Below, in pieces: positions 21,157 through 32,684 of a DNA stretch of 64,000 nucleotides. The DNA is from Pseudomonas sp. WS 5079 (GTDB taxonomy: Bacteria; Pseudomonadota; Gammaproteobacteria; Pseudomonadales; Pseudomonadaceae). Within the stretch, counting starts at the first letter, position 1; every line of letters begins with the position of its first letter. The translations under genes and the position numbers were made by a program. The notes under the pieces are model-generated. The model did no database searches, was not told the origin of the DNA, and was given only the letters and a program-made list of their open reading frames with translations. The DNA is taken from the NCBI RefSeq assembly GCF_012985465.1, contig NZ_JAAQWN010000002.1:124001-188000 (forward strand), given 5' to 3'.

Positions 21157-22101
21157 TCACACCTCAGGCCAGAACGCCCGAATCCCCGCAACACCCTGCG
21201 CCCCGCTCTCCCAGGCCTTCTCCCGCTCGTCAGGCCCGACCCCACCCAACAGAAACACGGGCTTGCTGAAGCCTTTGATCAACTGCGCCGCCTGCTCCCA
21301 ACCCAACGGCTGTGCATCAGGGTGAGTCTGGGTCGGCTGCACCGGCGACAGGGTGACGAAGTCCACGTCCATCAATTCGGCCAATGCCAGTTCTTCGGCA
21401 TTGTGGCAAGACGCCGCCAACCAGCGGTCCTTGGGCAACGGCCGGCCTTTGCTGGCGTATTTGCGCAGTTGCGCCGAAGTCATGTGCCATCCCGCCGCAG
21501 GGAAGTCGCCGAGCCATTCGAATGGCCCCTTGAGCATCAACTGCGCCTTGCCGGCACACAATCCCACTGCATCCACCGCCAGGTCGCGGTACTTGGGGTC
21601 GTAGCCATTGGGCGCGCGCAACTGAATCAGCTTGGTGCCACCGGCAATGGCTTTCTGGATACCGCGCAACAGCACCGGGGTTTCCAGTTCGCCTGGGGTG
21701 ATCAGGTAGTCGGCGGGCAGGCGGGCAGCAGCGACGATTGGTGCGTTGGCCGCTGGAAACTCGTAGCTCTGCAAGTCCCGTGGCGCCACCCATTCAAGAG
21801 GCTGCCCTTCTGCGCCATGGGGCTCGCCGGTAAACGCCGAAACCTCCCAGACATCCAGCAGCACCTGCTTGTCCGGGTAATCATGCTGAACCTGGATCAA
21901 CGGCCGTGCGGTAGTGACCTGGATACCCAGTTCCTCCTGCAGCTCTCGGCCCAGTGCGGCAAAAACCGATTCATCGGCCTCCACCTTGCCTCCTGGAAAC
22001 TCCCATAGGCCGCCCTGGTGCTGGGTGTCTGCACGACGCGCGAGCAAAATCCGGCCATCGGTACCGCGAATGACTGCGGCTGCTACATGAACTCGTTTCA
22101 C
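21157..22101 (-). CDS. Nudix hydrolase fused to a ThiE/TenI-like domain
   Basis: A 314-aa two-domain protein. Residues about 1-130 are a MutT-like Nudix domain with a complete Nudix box (GGKVEADESV...RELQEELGI), expected to hydrolyse oxidised or damaged nucleotides. Residues about 140-314 resemble a thiamine-phosphate synthase/TenI TIM barrel (PVLLRGIQKAIAGGTKLIQL, GWHMTSAQLRKYA, VDFVTLSPVQPTQTHPDAQP, FLLGGVGPDE). The fusion is common in Pseudomonas (PA4400 position), but the substrate of the second domain is not known; it lacks clear pyrophosphate-binding signatures of true ThiE. Downstream of argJ on the same strand. Confidence 0.9.
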   Translation of the reverse strand: MKRVHVAAAVIRGTDGRILLARRADTQHQGGLWEFPGGKVEADESVFAALGRELQEELGIQVTTARPLIQVQHDYPDKQVLLDVWEVSAFTGEPHGAEGQPLEWVAPRDLQSYEFPAANAPIVAAARLPADYLITPGELETPVLLRGIQKAIAGGTKLIQLRAPNGYDPKYRDLAVDAVGLCAGKAQLMLKGPFEWLGDFPAAGWHMTSAQLRKYASKGRPLPKDRWLAASCHNAEELALAELMDVDFVTLSPVQPTQTHPDAQPLGWEQAAQLIKGFSKPVFLLGGVGPDEREKAWESGAQGVAGIRAFWPEV

Positions 22102-22130
22102 GGTATTAAGTCCTCTAAGCCGGCGCCTGC

Positions 22131-22151
22131 CGGGGCATTGCCAATGCCCCG
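22131..22151. other. Hairpin in the argJ-Nudix spacer
   Basis: Perfect 9-bp stem CGGGGCATT/AATGCCCCG with a 3-nt loop. No U-tract on the minus strand, so it is more likely an mRNA-stabilising or processing structure than a terminator. Confidence 0.55.
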
Positions 22152-22159
22152 AACAGGTA

Positions 22160-23377
22160 TCAGGTGCGGTATTCGGCGTTGATCTTCACGTACTCGTGGG
22201 ACAGGTCGGTGGTCCAGATCGTTTCGCTGCACTCACCGCGCCCCAGTTCGATACGGATGGTGATTTCTTCCTGTTGCATCACCGCCGAGCCCTGGGCTTC
22301 GGTGTAGGTTTGGGCACGGGCGCCACGGCTGGCGATGCACACATCGCCGAGGAACACGTCGATCTTGCTCACATCCAGGTTCGGCACGCCGGCACGGCCA
22401 ACCGCGGCGAGGATCCGGCCCCAGTTCGGGTCGGACGCAAACAGCGCGGTCTTGATCAGCGGCGAGTGGGCCACGGTGTAGCCGACATCCAGGCATTCCT
22501 GGTGATTGCCGCCGCCGTTGACTTCAACGGTGACGAACTTGGTCGCGCCTTCGCCGTCACGCACGATGGCCTGGGCCACTTCCATGCACACTTCAAATAC
22601 TGCCTGCTTCAACGCCGCGAACAGCGGGCCGTTGGACGAGGTGATTTGCGGCAGGTTGGCTTTGCCGGTGGCAATCAACATGCAGCAGTCGTTGGTCGAG
22701 GTATCGCCGTCGATGGTGATGCGGTTGAATGACTTGTTGGCGCCATCGAGCATCAGGTTTTGCAGCACGTCACGGGAGACGTTGGCGTCGGTGGCGATGT
22801 AGCCGAGCATGGTCGCCATGTTCGGGCGGATCATGCCCGCGCCTTTGCTGATGCCGGTCACGGTGACGGTCACGCCTTCATGCACGAACTGGCGGCTGGC
22901 GCCCTTGGGCAAGGTGTCGGTGGTCATGATCCCGGTGGCCGCTGCCGCCCAGTTATCCACGGACAGGTCGTCCAGCGCGGCTTGCAATGCGCCTTCGATT
23001 TTTTCCACGGGCAACGGCTCGCCGATCACCCCGGTGGAGTACGGCAGTACCTGGCTGGCGTCCACGCCGGTCAACTCCGCCAGCTTGGCGCAGGTGCGCG
23101 CAGCCGCAGCCAGGCCAGGCTCGCCGGTGCCGGCGTTGGCATTGCCGGTGTTGGTCAACAGGTAGCGCACCGGGCCTTCGACACGTTGCTTGGCGAGGAT
23201 CACGGGCGCCGCGCAAAACGCGTTCAGGGTGAACACGCCGGCGATGGTCGAACCTTCGGCACAGCGCATCACTACCACGTCCTTGCGCCCGGGGCGCTTG
23301 ATACCGGCCGAAGCGATACCGAGTTCAAAACCGGCAACCGGGTGCAACGTGGGCAAAGGACCAAGACCAACAGCCAT
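22160..23377 (-). CDS. argJ: Bifunctional ornithine acetyltransferase / N-acetylglutamate synthase ArgJ
   Basis: Arginine biosynthesis enzyme that moves acetyl groups from N-acetylornithine to glutamate, 405 aa. It contains the self-cleavage motif [14 protein letters not shown], where cleavage before Thr189 frees the nucleophile and gives alpha and beta chains. The C-terminus ends [11 protein letters not shown], typical of the family. It lies downstream of secA and upstream of the Nudix fusion, the order known from P. aeruginosa PA4400-PA4403. Confidence 0.96.
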   Translation of the reverse strand: MAVGLGPLPTLHPVAGFELGIASAGIKRPGRKDVVVMRCAEGSTIAGVFTLNAFCAAPVILAKQRVEGPVRYLLTNTGNANAGTGEPGLAAAARTCAKLAELTGVDASQVLPYSTGVIGEPLPVEKIEGALQAALDDLSVDNWAAAATGIMTTDTLPKGASRQFVHEGVTVTVTGISKGAGMIRPNMATMLGYIATDANVSRDVLQNLMLDGANKSFNRITIDGDTSTNDCCMLIATGKANLPQITSSNGPLFAALKQAVFEVCMEVAQAIVRDGEGATKFVTVEVNGGGNHQECLDVGYTVAHSPLIKTALFASDPNWGRILAAVGRAGVPNLDVSKIDVFLGDVCIASRGARAQTYTEAQGSAVMQQEEITIRIELGRGECSETIWTTDLSHEYVKINAEYRT

Positions 23378-23435
23378 GAATGCGCTCCTTAACGATGTGA
23401 TGTCTGCACCGTCGTCGTCGACGGTGATTAAATGG

Positions 23436-23469
23436 CAAAACGCCGCGACGGCTGATGCCGGTCGCGGCG
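23436..23469 (-). terminator. Rho-independent terminator of secA
   Basis: 9-bp stem CGCCGCGAC/GTCGCGGCG with an 11-nt loop; on the minus strand it is followed by TTTTG. It lies 29 bp beyond the secA stop. Confidence 0.8.
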
Positions 23470-23497
23470 CGGGGTATTGCAGCTTCAGGCAAAAATC

Positions 23498-26233
<2,736 letters not shown>

Positions 26234-26541
26234 ATCGGCAGGTTCTTCCACACATTAGGGATGAAGGGGCGCCCCGTAAGTCGCCCGAGCAGCCCTCACG
26301 GCCGCATGCGAACGAGCATTCTACCCGGAAACGAGGGTGAGGAAAGTGGCGTTGTTCCACGATGCAGACACAGCGTTACGGGAGGGCTTGTTTAAAATAA
26401 GGGCTTTTTGCTGAACTTCAACCCATTCGAGCGAGAAGTTACTTATTGATTTAATGGATAAACTGCTGACAAAGCAATGACCAAGGTGCCGCACACGCTT
26501 TCTGCTACCATGGCCGCTCTGTTACCTAAGGTGTCTAGATC
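26234..26541. other. Divergent promoter spacer secA / dciA-like
   Basis: 308 bp holding the secA promoter (minus) and the dciA-like promoter (plus). I see no ORF, no arrest-peptide gene and no strong terminator. The A/T-rich part at about 26385-26475 is the likeliest promoter zone. Confidence 0.55.
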
Positions 26542-26997
26542 ATGGCATTTCGCCCTCTTACGGCCCGTGCTCCCGCCGTGTTGCTGCGCGAAGCCAAGCC
26601 GTTAAAAGCCATCTTTGGCCATGCGCAACGCCTGGGCCACCTGCAACGCCTCCTGGAAACCCAACTGCAACCTGCGGCCCGCGAGCACTGTCATGTGGCG
26701 TCATGGCGTGAAGGCACGCTACTGCTGATCGTCACCGATGGGCATTGGGCGACCCGCCTGCGTTACCAGCAAAAACGCTTGCAGCGCCAGTTACAGGCGT
26801 TTGATGTGTTTGCCAGCCTGCTGCGCATTCAGTTCAAGGTCCAGCCACCGACCGTACAGCAAGGTGCGGTGGGGCATACCATGGATTTGTCGGTGAATGC
26901 CGCCGAAACCATCCAGGCGACGGCGGACGGGATTAGCGATCCAAAGCTGCGTGCGGCGCTGGAGCGGCTGGCCAGTCATGGCAAGCCCAAGGCCTGA
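26542..26997 (+). CDS. DciA-like (DUF721) protein
   Basis: A 151-aa protein with the DUF721 pattern (RLGHLQRLLETQLQPAAREH, EGTLLLIVTDGHWATRLRYQ), a KH-like fold found in DciA, the loader of replicative helicase DnaB in bacteria without DnaC. Pseudomonads lack DnaC, so a role in replication initiation is plausible. AAGGTG lies upstream of the ATG. Divergent from secA. Confidence 0.85.
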   Translation: MAFRPLTARAPAVLLREAKPLKAIFGHAQRLGHLQRLLETQLQPAAREHCHVASWREGTLLLIVTDGHWATRLRYQQKRLQRQLQAFDVFASLLRIQFKVQPPTVQQGAVGHTMDLSVNAAETIQATADGISDPKLRAALERLASHGKPKA

Positions 26998-27012
26998 AAC
27001 TGCACAACCTCA

Positions 27013-27102
27013 TGTAGGAGCGAGCTTGCTCGCGATTGCGGCGTGCCAGCCGGCACATGTATCGACTGATACACCGCAATCGCGGGCAAGCCCGCTCCCA
27101 CA
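27013..27102. repeat. Chimeric REPIN
   Basis: Left arm TGTAGGAGCGAGCTTGCTCG.. and right arm ..CGGGCAAGCCCGCTCCCACA are complementary over about 29 bp, but with differences that assign them to two REP sub-types (TAGGAGCGAG versus TGGGAGCGGG). The spacer is 32 bp. Confidence 0.85.
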
Positions 27103-27125
27103 ATGGGTTGTATAGACCTTGATGG

Positions 27126-28604
27126 CTACTTACGCTTGCTACCGCCAAGCAAGGACCCCAACAGCCCGCGCACCAACTGGCGGCCCATCTGGTTGGCCGC
27201 CTGCTGCATCGCAGACTTGAGGGCCTTGCCCGCGGTGGTTCCCAGGAACGCGCCGGCCTTGTCGGTGAAGCTCGGTTCTTCAGCGGCAGGCGCAGCACTT
27301 GCCGCAGGTCCCAGTTCCTTGCGTGCCATCAGCACTTCATAGGCCGACTCACGATCAACCGGCTTGTCGTAGCGCCCCAAAAGCGACGAACTGGCGATCA
27401 AGGCCGTACGCTCGGCGGCGGTCAATGGCCCGATCCGTGATTGCGGCGGTGCCACCAGCACCCGTTGGACTACCTCAGGCGTGCCTTTTTCCTGCAGCGT
27501 GCCCACCAGCGCCTCACCCGTGCCCAGTTCGGTCAACACCGCCAGCGCATCAAACGCCGGGTTCGGCCGGAAACCATCGGCCACCGCCCGCAGGGATTTT
27601 TGTTCCTTGGTGGTGAATGCGCGCAGGCCATGCTGGATCCGCAAGCCCAACTGGGCCAGCACGTTGTCCGGCAAGTCGCCCGGCGATTGGGTGACAAAAT
27701 ATACCCCCACGCCTTTGGAGCGAATCAGCCGCACCACTTGTTCCAGGCGGTCCTGCAAGGCCTTGGGCGTATCGGCAAACAGCAAATGCGCCTCGTCGAA
27801 AAACAGCGCCAGCAGCGGCTTGTCGGCATCCCCGCGCTCCGGCAACTGCTCGAACAGCTCCGCCAGCAGCCACAGCAAAAAGGTCGCATAGACCTTGGGC
27901 GACTCGTGCACCAGGCGGCTGGCATCCAACAGATGAATGCGCCCTCGCCCATCGCTGGCCGGTTGCAGAATATCTTCCAGTTGCAGCGCCGGCTCGCCGA
28001 ACAGGGCTTCGGCGCCCTGCTGCTCCAGCACGGCCAGGCGCCGCAGCAAAGCCTGGCTGGAGCCAGTGGTCATCAGGGCAGCGTCATCGCCCAGCAGCTC
28101 GGGATGGAACTTGAGGTGGTTGAGCAGGGCCTTGAGGTCCTTGAGATCCAGCAGCAGCAAGCCCTCGCGGTCTGCCACTTTAAACGCTGCATAGAGGGTC
28201 GACTGCTGGCTGTCGGTCAACTCCAGCAGGCTGCCCAGCAACAGTGGGCCCATTTCGCTCAAGGTTGTACGAAGTGGATGACCGGACTGACCGTGGATAT
28301 CCCACAGAGTTACCGGATATGCCTTAGGTGCGTAATTCAGGAAAGGCATGCCGGCAATCCGCTCAGCCACCTTGCCCTGGGGGTTGCCCGCGGCGCCGAG
28401 GCCACACAGGTCACCCTTGATATCGGCGGCGAACACCGCGACGCCAGCATCACTGAACGCCTCCGCCAGCCGCTGCAACGTCACGGTCTTGCCGGTGCCG
28501 GTGGCGCCGGCAATCAGGCCATGGCGATTAGCCAGTCGCATGGCCTGGGCAATGGGCTGGCCTTCAAGGTCTGCGCCAATAAGAAGTTGCGAGGAGTCAG
28601 GCAT
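27126..28604 (-). CDS. HerA-like ATPase (DUF853/YjgR family)
   Basis: A 492-aa FtsK/HerA-superfamily ATPase with Walker A GLIAGATGTGKTVTLQRLAE near the N-terminus, Walker B LLALFFDEAHLLFADTPK, and the arginine-finger-type segment VVRLIRSKGVGVYFVTQSP. The Ala/Gly-rich C-terminus ends in a Gln/Arg segment. YjgR proteins have no established role; a DNA-pumping or segregation function is inferred from the fold. Start ATG 28604 (GGTGA 5 nt upstream) is chosen; ATG 28616 is possible. Confidence 0.9.
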   Translation of the reverse strand: MPDSSQLLIGADLEGQPIAQAMRLANRHGLIAGATGTGKTVTLQRLAEAFSDAGVAVFAADIKGDLCGLGAAGNPQGKVAERIAGMPFLNYAPKAYPVTLWDIHGQSGHPLRTTLSEMGPLLLGSLLELTDSQQSTLYAAFKVADREGLLLLDLKDLKALLNHLKFHPELLGDDAALMTTGSSQALLRRLAVLEQQGAEALFGEPALQLEDILQPASDGRGRIHLLDASRLVHESPKVYATFLLWLLAELFEQLPERGDADKPLLALFFDEAHLLFADTPKALQDRLEQVVRLIRSKGVGVYFVTQSPGDLPDNVLAQLGLRIQHGLRAFTTKEQKSLRAVADGFRPNPAFDALAVLTELGTGEALVGTLQEKGTPEVVQRVLVAPPQSRIGPLTAAERTALIASSSLLGRYDKPVDRESAYEVLMARKELGPAASAAPAAEEPSFTDKAGAFLGTTAGKALKSAMQQAANQMGRQLVRGLLGSLLGGSKRK

Positions 28605-28801
28605 TTTGTCACCCATGGTTAATCTTTAGCGCTGCACGGTCGATACAGACAAAGCGAGAGACCCAAAAAGTCTAAAAAAGTTAGACCGGATAATTCCTGC
28701 AGGAGCAGATGGAAATATCACACTTTATTTAACGCTGCCATTTGTGCGTTTCCATAAAAGACGCGCCTCGGACATTAAGACCTTAGCGGACACGACGAGC
28801 C

Positions 28802-30691
28802 ATGAATAAAAATCTGCGCTTCAGCCACAAAATCCTGCTTGCAGCCGCCCTTATCGTCATTGCCGCATTTGCGTTGTTCACGTTGTACAACGACTACCTG
28901 CAACGAAACGCGATTCGCGACGACCTCGACAGCTACCTGCATGAAATGGGCGGCGTCACCGCCAGCAATACCCAGAGCTGGCTGGCCGGGCGTATTGTCC
29001 TGGTGGAAAACGCCGCCCAGAACATCGCCATCAATCCCGAGCCGAGTGTGGTCGCCAACCTGCTCGAGCAGAAAGCCCTGACGTCATCGTTCATGGCAAC
29101 CTACCTGGGTGACAGCAAAGGCGGCTTCACCATTCGCCCCGACGCGAAGATGCCCGACGGCTTCGACCCGCGTGCACGTCCCTGGTACAAAGGCGCCCAG
29201 GCCAGCAATGGCTCGACCCTGACCGAACCCTATATCGACGCGGCCACCGGCCAGTTGATCATTTCCATCGCCACCCCCAGCAGCCAGGCCGGGCGAAGCG
29301 TCGGCGTGGTGGGCGGTGACCTGAGCCTGCAAACCCTGGTGGACAACATCGGCGCGCTGAGCTTCGGCGGCATGGGCTATGCATTCCTGGTCAGTGCCGA
29401 CGGCAAGATTCTGGTGCACCCGGATAAAAGCCTGGTGATGAAGACCCTGGGCGAGGCGTACCCGAACCAGACCGTCAAGATCAGTGCTGACTTCAGCGAA
29501 ATAGAGGTCGATGGCAAAACCCGCATCGTCACCTTTGCCCCGATCAAGGGCTTGCCGTCGGTGAACTGGTATATCGGTCTGTCAGTAGATAAAGACAAAT
29601 CCTTCGCCATGCTCAGCGAATTCCGCACTTCGGCCATCATTGCCACCGTGATTGCCGTGGCGATCATCATTGCGTTGCTGGGCATGCTGATCCGCGTGCT
29701 GATGCAACCGCTGCATGTAATGACCCGGGCCATGGAAGACATCGCCGATGGCGAAGGCGACCTCACGCGCCGCCTGACGATCCAGAACCATGACGAATTC
29801 GGCATCCTCGGCAAAGCCTTCAACCGCTTTGTGGAACGGATTCACACCTCGATTCGCGAAGTGTCCTCCGCCACCGGCCAGGTCAATGAAGTGGCGTTGC
29901 GCGTGGTCAGCGCCTCCAACTCGTCGATGGTCAACTCCGACGAACAGGCCAACCGTACCAACAGTGTCGCGGCAGCGATCAACCAGTTGGGCGCCGCCGC
30001 CCAGGAAATTGCCCGTAATGCCGCGCAGGCCTCGCACCAGGCCAGCGATGCCCGCCACCTGGCCGAAGATGGCCAGCAAGTGGTGGAGCGCAACATCAAG
30101 GCCATGACGCAACTGTCCGAAATGATCAGCGCCTCCAGCAGCAACATCGAGGCACTCAACAGCAAGACCGTGAATATCGGGCAGATCCTCGAAGTGATCA
30201 CCAGTATTTCCCAGCAAACCAACCTCCTGGCGCTCAACGCGGCCATCGAGGCGGCGCGCGCCGGGGAAGCCGGACGCGGGTTTGCGGTGGTGGCCGACGA
30301 GGTGCGCAACCTGGCCCATCGCACCCAGGAGTCGGCGCAACAGGTGCAAAAGATGATCGAGGAGCTGCAAGTCGGCGCCCGAGACTCAGTCAGCACCATG
30401 AGCGAAAGCCAGCGCCACAGCCTCGACAGCGTAGAAATCGCCAACCTGGCAGGCGAACGCCTGAGCAGCGTGACCCAGCGTATCGGGGAAATCGACGGCA
30501 TGAACCAATCGGTGGCCACCGCCACCGAGGAGCAGACCTCGGTGGTGGAGTCGATCAACATCGATATCACCGAGATCAATACGCTCAACCAGGAAGGCGT
30601 GGAAAACCTGCAATCCACCTTGCGCGCCTGCTCTGACCTGGAGCAGCAAGCGGCACGCTTGAAACAACTGGTAGGGAGCTTCCGTATCTAA
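28802..30691 (+). CDS. Methyl-accepting chemotaxis protein, PctA/CtaA-like amino-acid receptor
   Basis: A 629-aa chemoreceptor: TM1 (about 10-30), a periplasmic dCache_1 domain (about 35-275), TM2 (about 280-300), HAMP ([20 protein letters not shown]) and a signalling domain with the hairpin tip [20 protein letters not shown]. The amino-acid-binding motif of dCache_1AA is present at R126, W128, Y129, Y144, D146 and D173, in the same numbering as PctA, but position 121 is Phe where PctA has Tyr. Amino-acid sensing is therefore likely with possibly altered specificity. No CheR/CheB pentapeptide is visible at the C-terminus. Monocistronic; a 6-bp inverted repeat GTCTAA/TTAGAC lies at 28670-28686. 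Confidence 0.92.
   Translation: MNKNLRFSHKILLAAALIVIAAFALFTLYNDYLQRNAIRDDLDSYLHEMGGVTASNTQSWLAGRIVLVENAAQNIAINPEPSVVANLLEQKALTSSFMATYLGDSKGGFTIRPDAKMPDGFDPRARPWYKGAQASNGSTLTEPYIDAATGQLIISIATPSSQAGRSVGVVGGDLSLQTLVDNIGALSFGGMGYAFLVSADGKILVHPDKSLVMKTLGEAYPNQTVKISADFSEIEVDGKTRIVTFAPIKGLPSVNWYIGLSVDKDKSFAMLSEFRTSAIIATVIAVAIIIALLGMLIRVLMQPLHVMTRAMEDIADGEGDLTRRLTIQNHDEFGILGKAFNRFVERIHTSIREVSSATGQVNEVALRVVSASNSSMVNSDEQANRTNSVAAAINQLGAAAQEIARNAAQASHQASDARHLAEDGQQVVERNIKAMTQLSEMISASSSNIEALNSKTVNIGQILEVITSISQQTNLLALNAAIEAARAGEAGRGFAVVADEVRNLAHRTQESAQQVQKMIEELQVGARDSVSTMSESQRHSLDSVEIANLAGERLSSVTQRIGEIDGMNQSVATATEEQTSVVESINIDITEINTLNQEGVENLQSTLRACSDLEQQAARLKQLVGSFRI
28805..28812 (+). promoter_or_regulatory. 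Crc/Hfq CA-type motif at the chemoreceptor start
   Basis: AATAAAAA fits AANAANAA and begins right after the ATG. Such motifs near start codons recruit Hfq/Crc for catabolite repression in Pseudomonas. A/T-rich early codons make chance matches common. Confidence 0.35.
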
Positions 30692-30714
30692 ACCCGAGGA
30701 CATCGCAAATCAAC

Positions 30715-30752
30715 TGTAGGAGCCGCCTCGCTCAGGCTCGACAGCTCCTACA
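30715..30752. repeat. Short REP-like inverted repeat
   Basis: TGTAGGAGC at 30715 and GCTCCTACA ending 30752 bracket a GC-rich 20-bp core that is itself partly self-complementary. It looks like a single REP hairpin rather than a full REPIN, and it ends 2 bp before the stop of the small acidic gene. Confidence 0.65.
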
Positions 30753-30753
30753 T

Positions 30754-30951
30754 TCAATCTGCGTTGTGTTTGCCAGGGCCGGGCTTGTCGTGCGGCTCTG
30801 ACTCTTCCTGCAATTGCTCCCACAACCGGGCGGCGTCGGGGAAATCCGTGCCGTCCTCGGCATCCAGGGCATCCGGATCGTAGCGGCTCAAGCAACCCTC
30901 GCCCAAGGTGGCAGGTGCCTTGGACGTGGCTTTATCCAGGGGATCACTCAT
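30754..30951 (-). CDS. Small acidic conserved hypothetical protein
   Basis: A 65-aa polar, acidic protein (MSDPLDKATSKAPATLGEGC ... DPDALDAEDGTDFPDAARLW ... KPGPGKHNAD). No signal peptide, membrane segment or known motif. GAGGG lies 7 nt before the ATG, which supports expression. It is convergent with the chemoreceptor gene and follows purU on the same strand beyond a terminator. Function unknown. Confidence 0.7.
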   Translation of the reverse strand: MSDPLDKATSKAPATLGEGCLSRYDPDALDAEDGTDFPDAARLWEQLQEESEPHDKPGPGKHNAD

Positions 30952-30978
30952 CGTTCGACCCTCATAGCTGACACAAAT

Positions 30979-31016
30979 AAAAAGGGCCTGGGTGATTTAA
31001 CGCCCAGGCCCTTTTT
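30979..31016. terminator. Bidirectional terminator after purU
   Basis: 9-bp stem GGGCCTGGG/CCCAGGCCC, 10-nt loop, five A before and five T after. It ends purU transcription on the minus strand. Confidence 0.92.
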
Positions 31017-31022
31017 GCTTTA

Positions 31023-31871
31023 TCAGAACACTACAGTCTTGTTGCCGTGTACCAGCACGCGGTCCTCCAGGTGATAGCGCAGGCCACGGGCCAGGACCAT
31101 CTTCTCGACATCGCGGCCGAAGCGCACCATGTCTTCAATGCTGTCGCTATGGCTGACGCGTACCACGTCCTGCTCGATGATGGGACCTGCGTCCAGCTCT
31201 TCGGTGACGTAGTGGCAGGTTGCGCCAATCAGCTTCACACCGCGCAGGGACGCCTGGTGGTACGGCTTGGCCCCGACAAACGACGGCAGGAAGCTGTGGT
31301 GGATGTTAATCACCTTGCCTGCATATTCGCGGCACAGTTCCGGCGGCAGGATTTGCATGTAGCGCGCCAGCACCACGACGTCCGCTTCATGCTGCTCGAC
31401 CAGGCGCGAGACTTCGGTGAAGGCTGGCTGTTTGTTCTGCGCGTCGACCGGCACGTGGTAGTACGGAATGCCGTGCCACTCGACCATGCTGCGCAGGTCA
31501 TCGTGGTTGGAAATCACGCAAGCGATCTCACAGTCCAGTTCATCGCTGTGCCAGCGGTGCAGCAAGTCCGCCAGGCAATGGGACTCGCGGCTGGCCATCA
31601 GGACCACACGCTTTTTCTGCTCGGTGTCGGTGATGCGCCATGTCATCGAGAACTCTTCGGCGATCGGTGCAAATGCCTCGCGAAATGCCTCCAGGCCAAA
31701 GGGCAGCGTGTCGGCACGGATTTCGTGGCGCATGAAAAACCAACCGCTGAGATTGTCCGAGTGATGACTCGCTTCGGTGATCCAGCCGTTGTGAGAGGCC
31801 AGAAAGTTACTGACTTTAGCGACGATACCAACCCGATCCGGGCAGGCAATCACCAGACGAAAAGTGCGCAT
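31023..31871 (-). CDS. purU: Formyltetrahydrofolate deformylase
   Basis: Hydrolyses 10-formyl-THF to formate and THF, balancing one-carbon pools, 282 aa. An N-terminal ACT domain (MRTFRLVIACPDRVGIVAKV) precedes a formyltransferase-fold catalytic domain with VINIHHSFLPSFVGAKPYHQ. A 12-codon upstream extension is excluded. Pseudomonads carry several PurU paralogues, so this copy's specific role is not fixed. Confidence 0.95.
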   Translation of the reverse strand: MRTFRLVIACPDRVGIVAKVSNFLASHNGWITEASHHSDNLSGWFFMRHEIRADTLPFGLEAFREAFAPIAEEFSMTWRITDTEQKKRVVLMASRESHCLADLLHRWHSDELDCEIACVISNHDDLRSMVEWHGIPYYHVPVDAQNKQPAFTEVSRLVEQHEADVVVLARYMQILPPELCREYAGKVINIHHSFLPSFVGAKPYHQASLRGVKLIGATCHYVTEELDAGPIIEQDVVRVSHSDSIEDMVRFGRDVEKMVLARGLRYHLEDRVLVHGNKTVVF

Positions 31872-32220
31872 TAGGGGCAAACTCCAGAACTTCGCAAAGG
31901 CCGCCATTCTAGCGATACCGTAGAAAAACTGCAGTATTCCTCAACGCTTATTCGCGCAATTCCTTGTGGTGTCCCTAAACAGAGTACGGTTTTTACCTGG
32001 GCGTTATGTGTGTACAAGCATCTGTTACCACAATTACCCAAGATCTAAGGAGAATATCTTTAGCCGCTCGAGCGCACTAAATAATGCACTCCGAGCCTCT
32101 GGCTACAAACATTCAAAGTAAATTACATAAAACCGAGCTTAAATGTTTACTTGGGGAAACTGTCTGACTATTATTAGGCCACTATCCCTGTCCCTCAGCG
32201 CCCCGCATAAGGTAGTCCAC
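31872..32220. other. Upstream region of mvaT
   Basis: 349 bp of A/T-rich sequence between purU and mvaT. It probably carries the mvaT promoter and an A/T-rich platform for autoregulation by MvaT itself. An AAGGAG at about 32047 is not followed by a start codon. No ORF is supported. Confidence 0.55.
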
Positions 32221-32595
32221 ATGTCCCTGATCAACGAATACCGTGCCACCGAAGAAGCTATCAAAGAGCTGCAAGCCCGTTTGAAGAATCTGTCCCAAGA
32301 CGACAAACTGCAAACCGAGCTGGAATTCGAAGGCAAATTGCGCACCCTGATGGGTGAATACTCCAAGTCCCTGCGTGACATCATTGCGCTGCTGGATCCG
32401 GAATCGAAAGTTAAAGCACCACGCGGCGCGGTAAAAGTTACCGGCACCAAGCGCGCGCGTAAGGTCAAGCAGTACAAAAACCCGCACAACGGCGAAGTGA
32501 TTGAAACCAAAGGTGGCAACCACAAAACTCTGAAAGAGTGGAAAGCCAAGTGGGGCGGTGACGTGGTTGAAGGCTGGGCTACCCTGCTGGGCTAA
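32221..32595 (+). CDS. mvaT: H-NS-family global silencer MvaT
   Basis: A 124-aa xenogeneic silencer that binds A/T-rich DNA. N-terminal coiled-coil oligomerisation domain (MSLINEYRATEEAIKELQAR), a linker rich in Lys, and a C-terminal DNA-binding domain with the AT-hook-like RARKVKQYKNPHNGEVIETK and KTLKEWKAKWG. Length equals P. aeruginosa MvaT, and the sbcB neighbour matches PA4315-PA4316. AAGG lies upstream of the ATG. Confidence 0.97.
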   Translation: MSLINEYRATEEAIKELQARLKNLSQDDKLQTELEFEGKLRTLMGEYSKSLRDIIALLDPESKVKAPRGAVKVTGTKRARKVKQYKNPHNGEVIETKGGNHKTLKEWKAKWGGDVVEGWATLLG

Positions 32596-32630
32596 GGCTC
32601 GCCAGGTCGCCACCTGATTCGCGACACAAT

Positions 32631-32658
32631 AAAAAACGCCAGTTCGCTGGCGTTTTTT
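32631..32658. terminator. Bidirectional terminator mvaT / sbcB
   Basis: 7-bp stem ACGCCAG/CTGGCGT with a UUCG loop, A-run before and T-run after, between two convergent genes. Confidence 0.94.
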
Positions 32659-32684
32659 ATTGCCCACTGTTTATCAAAGGTCGA

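Noticed and set aside
26234..26541. SecM-like arrest peptide upstream of secA
   Set aside because: No ORF with an arrest-like C-terminus in this spacer.
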